From Cyanobacteria bacterium Co-bin13 (GTDB lineage Bacteria > Cyanobacteriota > Cyanobacteriia > Phormidesmidales > Phormidesmidaceae): DNA of 9,657 bases. The stretch covers positions 1-9,657 of the forward strand of contig JACVRP010000108.1 of assembly GCA_014534385.1 (NCBI GenBank), given 5' to 3'. Under the pieces are notes generated by a model that worked only from the letters and a program-made list of their open reading frames with translations, searched no databases and was not told the origin of the DNA. The position numbers were made by a program, and so were the translations under genes. Positions 6,729-9,657 of the stretch are shown piece after piece (position 1 is the stretch's first letter; every line of letters starts with the position of its first letter).

Positions 6729-7214
6729 GTGTCTACCGCATCTCTCGAATCGATCTATCACTTCTTGCCCATTTCAAATTCGGTGGCAGGCCAGCTCAAA
6801 GGAGCGATCGCAACGGCCGGTCAGCCTACCGCAGAGCAGTTTGAGGCCATTCGTGCGGCAGGCTACCAGGTAGTTATCAACTTGGCCCTGCCCACCTCTG
6901 ACAATGCCCTACCCCAGGAAGCAGCGCTGGTCGAGTCGCTGGGTATGCAGTACGTGCCCATTCCAGTTGTGTGGGAAGAGCCTACGCTGGCCGACCTGCA
7001 CCGGTTCTTTGCGGTGATGGAGGCCAATCAGGACAAAAACGTCTTTGTCCACTGTGCTGCCAATATGCGGGTTTCGGCCTTCGTCTACCTCTATCGCTGC
7101 CTGCGTCAGGGGTTAGACGAGGCCCAAGCCCGTCAGGACTTACTTCGCATTTGGCAGCCCAACCCGATCTGGCGGCGGTTCATTGTGGAAGCCACATCCC
7201 TTACAGATTCCTAA
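6729..7214 (+). CDS. Small phosphatase-like protein of the protein tyrosine/dual-specificity phosphatase superfamily, with CX4R loop
   Basis: This is a 161-residue cytoplasmic protein with no signal peptide. GQPTAEQFEAIRAAG (31-45), then the strand VVINLALP (48-55) and VHCAANMRVSAF (107-118), place it with the DUF442-like/dual-specificity phosphatase group. C109 would be the phosphocysteine nucleophile and R114 the phosphate-binding Arg, but they are separated by four residues, not the canonical five, and the usual loop Gly is missing. The codons in this stretch read cleanly, so it is not a sequencing frameshift visible here. I recall similar HCAANMRVS loops in bacterial relatives, so the change may be family-wide; activity is therefore uncertain. 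Its VWEEPT (81-86) could supply acidic residues. The GTG start has AAGGAG (6713-6718) 10 nt upstream, inside the end of the TPR gene. Confidence 0.85.
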   Translation: MSTASLESIYHFLPISNSVAGQLKGAIATAGQPTAEQFEAIRAAGYQVVINLALPTSDNALPQEAALVESLGMQYVPIPVVWEEPTLADLHRFFAVMEANQDKNVFVHCAANMRVSAFVYLYRCLRQGLDEAQARQDLLRIWQPNPIWRRFIVEATSLTDS

Positions 7215-7218
7215 AATA

Positions 7219-7255
7219 CCTGGGCATACAATCAAACTTTAGCCCAGGGGTTTTT
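7219..7255 (+). terminator. Probable intrinsic terminator after the TPR-phosphatase operon
   Basis: CCTGGGC (7219-7225) pairs with GCCCAGG (7242-7248) in a perfect 7-bp stem with a 16-nt loop, followed by GG and TTTTT (7251-7255). It begins 5 nt after the phosphatase stop codon. The long loop makes it weaker than a textbook terminator, so some readthrough into the acetyltransferase gene is possible. Confidence 0.6.
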
Positions 7256-7271
7256 AAGCGAGTTTGAGGGT

Positions 7272-7829
7272 ATGGGTGACGTCGTCCGTCCGGCCACGCT
7301 AAGGGATATTCCAGCCATTACGGCTATCTATGCTCACCACGTTCGCTATGGGCTGGCCTCCTTCGAATGGGAGCCGCCTACCGAAGCCGAAATGGCACGG
7401 CGCATGCAGGCGTTGCTGGGTCAACAGCAGCGCTATCCCTACGTCGTCGCTGAGCGAGACAGCGGGATCACAGGCTATGCCTACGTAGGCCCCTACCGCA
7501 GCCGCGCTGGCTACTGCTACGCAGTGGAAGATTCGGTCTACGTCAAGCCAGGCTTTCAGGGATGTGGGCTGGGCAAGCTGCTGCTGTCGGCCCTGCTAGC
7601 AGAATCGACCCAGCTCGGTTTTCGGCAGATGGTGGCTGTCATTGGCGACAGCCGCAACCAGCCCTCGATTGCCCTGCACCAAGCGTTGGGGTTTCACCAT
7701 GCTGGGGTATTAAAGGCGGTGGGGTTTAAGGGCGGTCAGTGGCTTGATGTCGTGCTGATGCAGCGGGCTCTGGGCGAGGGGTCTACGGTTTTACCTAACC
7801 CAGCCACTGCCCACAGCGCCCAGTCTTGA
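7272..7829 (+). CDS. GNAT N-acetyltransferase, phosphinothricin acetyltransferase (PAT/YncA)-like
   Basis: This 185-residue enzyme transfers acetyl groups from acetyl-CoA. VRPATLRDIPAITAIYAHHV (5-24), SFEWEPP (30-36) and EDSVYVKPGFQGCGLGKLLL (86-105) are typical of the PAT/Bar and YncA (MnaT) branch; QGCGLG (96-101) is the acetyl-CoA pyrophosphate loop and E86 aligns with the conserved acidic residue before SVYV. NQPSIALHQALGF (129-141) is the usual C-terminal GNAT block. Relatives acetylate the amino group of phosphinothricin, methionine sulfone/sulfoximine or other amino acids; the natural substrate here cannot be read from sequence. A 15-residue low-complexity tail follows the core. ATG at 7272 is the only plausible start, although the nearest GAGGG (7266-7270) ends just 1 nt before it. 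It lies after a probable terminator and before tgt on the same strand. Confidence 0.92.
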   Translation: MGDVVRPATLRDIPAITAIYAHHVRYGLASFEWEPPTEAEMARRMQALLGQQQRYPYVVAERDSGITGYAYVGPYRSRAGYCYAVEDSVYVKPGFQGCGLGKLLLSALLAESTQLGFRQMVAVIGDSRNQPSIALHQALGFHHAGVLKAVGFKGGQWLDVVLMQRALGEGSTVLPNPATAHSAQS

Positions 7830-7907
7830 GAGCCGCCTATCCCTGTGAAAATGTCGTATCGTGGAGAACGGAGCACTGGCTGCGAGGGTGGCCGGTACTT
7901 TGAGGAT

Positions 7908-7915
7908 GCGATCGC
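7908..7915. repeat. HIP1 octamer in the tgt leader
   Basis: This is a perfect GCGATCGC palindrome. It is one of at least nine in the window; the others begin at 612, 1706, 3097, 3532, 4150, 5302, 5923 and 6804. HIP1 is strongly over-represented in many cyanobacteria. This copy lies between the acetyltransferase stop and the preferred tgt start, so it is probably the only one outside coding sequence. Confidence 0.9.
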
Positions 7916-7931
7916 ACAGGTAGTTGAAGAA

Positions 7932-9080
7932 TTGGCGCAGGCGTTTTCATTTCATCGTCAGGCCCAGTGTAGCCACACCCAGGCCAGAGCTGGCGTATTT
8001 CACACCCCCCACGGCCCCGTCCACACGCCTCGGTTTATGCCCGTGGGCACGCTGGCCAATGTCAAGACCGTTACCCCCGAGCAGCTCCGAGGCACCGGAG
8101 CCGAGATGGTGCTGGCCAATACCTACCACCTCCACCTGCAGCCCGGCGAAGATCTGGTAGCCGAGGCAGGCGGGGTGCATCGCTTCATGGGCTGGGATGG
8201 CCCCATGCTGACCGACTCTGGCGGCTTTCAGGTATTTAGCCTGAGCCAGATTCGCACCATCACCGAGGCATGCGTCACCTTTAAGTCCCCCCGTGACGGC
8301 AGCATGATCCATCTGTCTCCCGAAAAGTCTATCGAGATTCAGAATCACCTGGGCGCAGACGTGATCATGGCCTTTGACGAGTGCCCGCCCTATCCGGCAG
8401 AGCGCGACGCCATCATCGCCTCTACAGAGCGCACCTACCGCTGGCTAAAGCGCTGCATCGAGGCTCATAAACGCCCCGACCAGGCGCTGTTTGGTATTGT
8501 CCAGGGCGGCGTCTACCCCGACCTGCGCCAGGAGGCCGCTGCTGCCCTAGCAGAACTGGATCTTCCCGGATACGCCATTGGCGGCGTCAGCGTTGGCGAA
8601 CCTCCAGAACTGATTGCCCAGATCGTGGCAGCCACCACACCCTGCCTACCAGAGCACAAGCCCCGCTACCTGATGGGGGTAGGCACCTACCGAGAAATGG
8701 CCCAGTCTATCGCAGCGGGCGTAGATCTGTTTGACTGCGTAATTCCCACTCGCCTGGCCCGCCACGGCAGCGCTCTGGTGCAGGGCGACCGCTGGAATCT
8801 TAAAAATGCCCGCTTTCGGCGTGACCATACCCCCCTAGATGAGAGCTGCCCCTGCTATACCTGCCAGCACTTTAGCCGGGCCTACCTCTGCCACCTGCTC
8901 CACGCCAAAGAAATCTTGGCCTATACGCTGCTGTCAATTCACAACATTACAGAGCTGGTTCGCTTTACCCAGCGCATTCGAGAGGCAATCTTAGCGGATC
9001 GCTTCACAACCGAGTTTGCAGAATGGTTAAAGCCTCAACCGCTGCTGTCAGCGGTGCCTCCTGAGCATGTTAAGATGTAA
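7932..9080 (+). CDS. tgt: Queuine/preQ1 tRNA-guanine transglycosylase
   Basis: Tgt exchanges guanine-34 in the anticodon of GUN-type tRNAs (Asp, Asn, His, Tyr) for the queuosine precursor preQ1. In a 382-residue frame from TTG at 7932, the base-binding Asp is in TDSGGFQVFS (D95), the substrate-loop FDECPP starts at D149, GIVQGG is at 188-193, the nucleophilic Asp is in LFDCVIPTR (D268), and zinc is held by C306, C308, C311 and H337. The reading frame stays open upstream to GTG 7845, which would give 411 residues. I prefer TTG 7932 because it gives a family-normal length and an N-terminus (MAQAFSFHRQAQCSHTQARAG) like cyanobacterial Tgt, and because neither 7845 nor ATG 7851 has a Shine-Dalgarno; the one at 7932 is also weak. 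psbK follows after 39 bp and is probably cotranscribed. Confidence 0.95.
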   Translation: MAQAFSFHRQAQCSHTQARAGVFHTPHGPVHTPRFMPVGTLANVKTVTPEQLRGTGAEMVLANTYHLHLQPGEDLVAEAGGVHRFMGWDGPMLTDSGGFQVFSLSQIRTITEACVTFKSPRDGSMIHLSPEKSIEIQNHLGADVIMAFDECPPYPAERDAIIASTERTYRWLKRCIEAHKRPDQALFGIVQGGVYPDLRQEAAAALAELDLPGYAIGGVSVGEPPELIAQIVAATTPCLPEHKPRYLMGVGTYREMAQSIAAGVDLFDCVIPTRLARHGSALVQGDRWNLKNARFRRDHTPLDESCPCYTCQHFSRAYLCHLLHAKEILAYTLLSIHNITELVRFTQRIREAILADRFTTEFAEWLKPQPLLSAVPPEHVKM

Positions 9081-9119
9081 TGCAATTCTTAAGCCTGTGT
9101 TTGAGAGATGGAGATTTCT

Positions 9120-9257
9120 ATGGACGCTGCACTGCTGCTGGCCAAGCTACCCGAAGCCTACTCTATTTTCGATCCCCTGGTAGACGTGCTGCCGATTATT
9201 CCAGTGTTCTTTTTGCTGCTTGCCTTCGTTTGGCAAGCCTCTGTCGGCTTTAGATAA
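9120..9257 (+). CDS. psbK: Photosystem II reaction center protein K
   Basis: This is a 45-residue single-pass thylakoid membrane protein of the photosystem II core, lying next to CP43 in known structures. The sequence has the diagnostic KLPEAYSIFDPLVDVLP (9-25), then the transmembrane segment IIPVFFLLLAFVWQ (26-39) and the C-terminal ASVGFR. By analogy with characterised PsbK, the first eight residues (MDAALLLA) are removed and the mature protein starts at K9. The ATG at 9120 has GGAG (9110-9113) 6 nt upstream. The length matches the family. It follows tgt by 39 bp and is closed by a strong hairpin terminator 72 nt after the stop; from memory, tgt-psbK adjacency recurs in cyanobacteria, but I could not check this. 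Confidence 0.97.
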   Translation: MDAALLLAKLPEAYSIFDPLVDVLPIIPVFFLLLAFVWQASVGFR

Positions 9258-9329
9258 GCTTCTACCAAGTTTTGTTTCGGCATTTCTTGAGCTCTGTCTA
9301 ATTCAGTTAATAAAACTAAATCAAAAATC

Positions 9330-9367
9330 AAAACGAGGAGATGTCGCAATCGACATCTCCTCGTTTT
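9330..9367 (+). terminator. Strong symmetric intrinsic terminator after psbK
   Basis: Arms 9330-9346 (AAAACGAGGAGATGTCG) and 9351-9367 pair perfectly over 17 bp around the loop CAAT. The arms begin with AAAA and end with TTTT, so the U-tract needed for termination exists on both strands and the element can work in either direction. Its position 72 nt after the psbK stop assigns it to psbK or the tgt-psbK transcript. Confidence 0.92.
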
Positions 9368-9474
9368 CTTTAGCCAGGTCATGATTCTCCCACTAAGTAG
9401 AAAACCCTATGGAGCTACCTCTAATACAAACCCTGACCTTTAGGCATTTCGATGACAGGTAAATCTCGTCGTCC

Positions 9475-9515
9475 GTAGTGCGGGCATCTCGCCCGTGCAG
9501 GCCAGAAGCCTGCAC
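9475..9515. repeat. Double-hairpin interspersed repeat
   Basis: CGGGC (9481-9485) pairs with GCCCG (9491-9495) around ATCTC, and GTGCAGGC (9495-9502) pairs with GCCTGCAC (9508-9515) around CAGAA. The second stem is a perfect 8 bp, and the two share base 9495, so they nearly stack. The opening GTAGTGCGGGCATCT resembles, from memory, a dispersed hairpin repeat common in filamentous cyanobacteria, usually in intergenic DNA as here. Only one copy is in the window. Confidence 0.65.
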
Positions 9516-9548
9516 TCTCTCGCGTAAAGCCTGTGGAAAAAACTCCAT

Positions 9549-9581
9549 AAAAAGAGGGCTCTTTCAAACGAAAGAGCCCTC
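9549..9581 (-). terminator. Intrinsic terminator for a minus-strand gene beyond the right edge
   Basis: Arms GAGGGCTCTTTC (9554-9565) and GAAAGAGCCCTC (9570-9581) form a perfect 12-bp stem with loop AAAC. On the minus strand it is followed by TTTTT (plus-strand A-run 9549-9553), while on the plus strand GGGTAA follows, so it faces left. It begins 23 nt after the stop of the partial frame at the right edge. Confidence 0.88.
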
Positions 9582-9604
9582 GGGTAACCTTACGGAGAAA
9601 CTTC

Positions 9605-9657
9605 TTAAAGCACTTTATGGGTGTGTTCGTGCTGCTTGACGTTGTCTTCTGTAGAAA
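9605..9657 (-). CDS. C-terminal end of an unidentified gene (partial)
   Basis: On the minus strand one frame enters from the right edge and reads STEDNVKQHEHTHKVL before TAA at 9605-9607. The stop lies 23 nt ahead of the left-facing terminator at 9549-9581, the expected arrangement for the end of a gene. Another frame stays open through the terminator itself and is therefore less likely. The 16 visible residues are hydrophilic and His-rich and do not let me name the protein. Coordinates run to the window edge. Confidence 0.45.
   Translation of the reverse strand, partial: STEDNVKQHEHTHKVL

Larger units (their letters stand above)
9258..9604. other. Intergenic region between psbK and a minus-strand gene
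   Basis: This 347-bp stretch holds, in order, an AT-rich psbK trailer, the psbK terminator (9330-9367), about 100 bp with no recognisable gene or RNA, a double-hairpin repeat (9475-9515) and a left-facing terminator (9549-9581). The only plus-strand ATG frame of note (9409, 17 codons) has no ribosome-binding site. I see no tRNA or other structured RNA gene. Confidence 0.7.

Noticed and set aside
7947..8348. 133-codon minus-strand open frame inside tgt
   Set aside because: It is antisense to the highly conserved N-terminal half of Tgt and has no motif or start signal.
9158..9382. 74-codon minus-strand open frame covering psbK and its terminator
   Set aside because: It runs through the 17-bp terminator hairpin and opposes psbK, which is unmistakable on the plus strand.
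9409..9462. 17-codon plus-strand ATG frame in the right intergenic region
   Set aside because: It has no ribosome-binding site, no resemblance to known small photosystem proteins, and is too short to support.
1450..9515. The hairpins at 1450 and 9475 as copies of one repeat family or a CRISPR-like array
   Set aside because: Their sequences differ (GGGACGCG arms versus CGGGC and GTGCAGGC arms), they occur once each, and there are no regularly spaced spacers.

Overview
The window is a stretch of cyanobacterial chromosome. The direct evidence is a psbK gene (photosystem II subunit K), at least nine perfect copies of the HIP1 octamer GCGATCGC, and cyanobacterial-type TrmB and Tgt proteins. The GC-rich composition, TTG/GTG starts and the two kinds of interspersed hairpin would suit a filamentous or Leptolyngbya-like lineage, but that finer placement is inference. 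I see no phage, transposon, plasmid, CRISPR or defence genes. This looks like ordinary core chromosome with some poorly characterised genes.

Layout. (1) 200-1429: a plus-strand pair, a small very acidic protein of unknown function followed by a 291-residue protein with a winged-helix-like N-terminus and a C-terminal DUF2267 region. (2) 1469-2575, minus: a calcineurin-like metallophosphoesterase, convergent with the pair and separated from it by a short GC-rich hairpin that includes part of its stop codon. (3) 2686-3318, plus: trmB (tRNA m7G46 methyltransferase). (4) 3360-4793, minus: a multi-pass PMT-family (GT39-like) glycosyltransferase. Its start lies only 14 bp from that of the divergent DUF938/METTL26-like methyltransferase at 4808-5437. 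(5) 5554-7214: an exported protein with nine exact 34-residue TPR units, then, after 5 bp, a small phosphatase-like protein whose P-loop reads CX4R instead of CX5R; an apparent terminator follows. (6) 7272-9257: a PAT/YncA-like GNAT acetyltransferase, tgt (queuosine tRNA-guanine transglycosylase) and psbK, closed by a strong 17-bp symmetric hairpin terminator. (7) 9258-9604 is intergenic: the psbK terminator, a double-hairpin repeat, and a second terminator facing left for a minus-strand gene whose last codons lie at the right edge.

Two genes act on tRNA (trmB, tgt), but they are far apart and not in one operon. The likely transcription units are 200-1429, 5554-7214 and tgt-psbK. I found no convincing new multi-gene system. 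The best leads are the CX4R phosphatase paired with the exported TPR protein, and the winged-helix/DUF2267 protein paired with its acidic neighbour.
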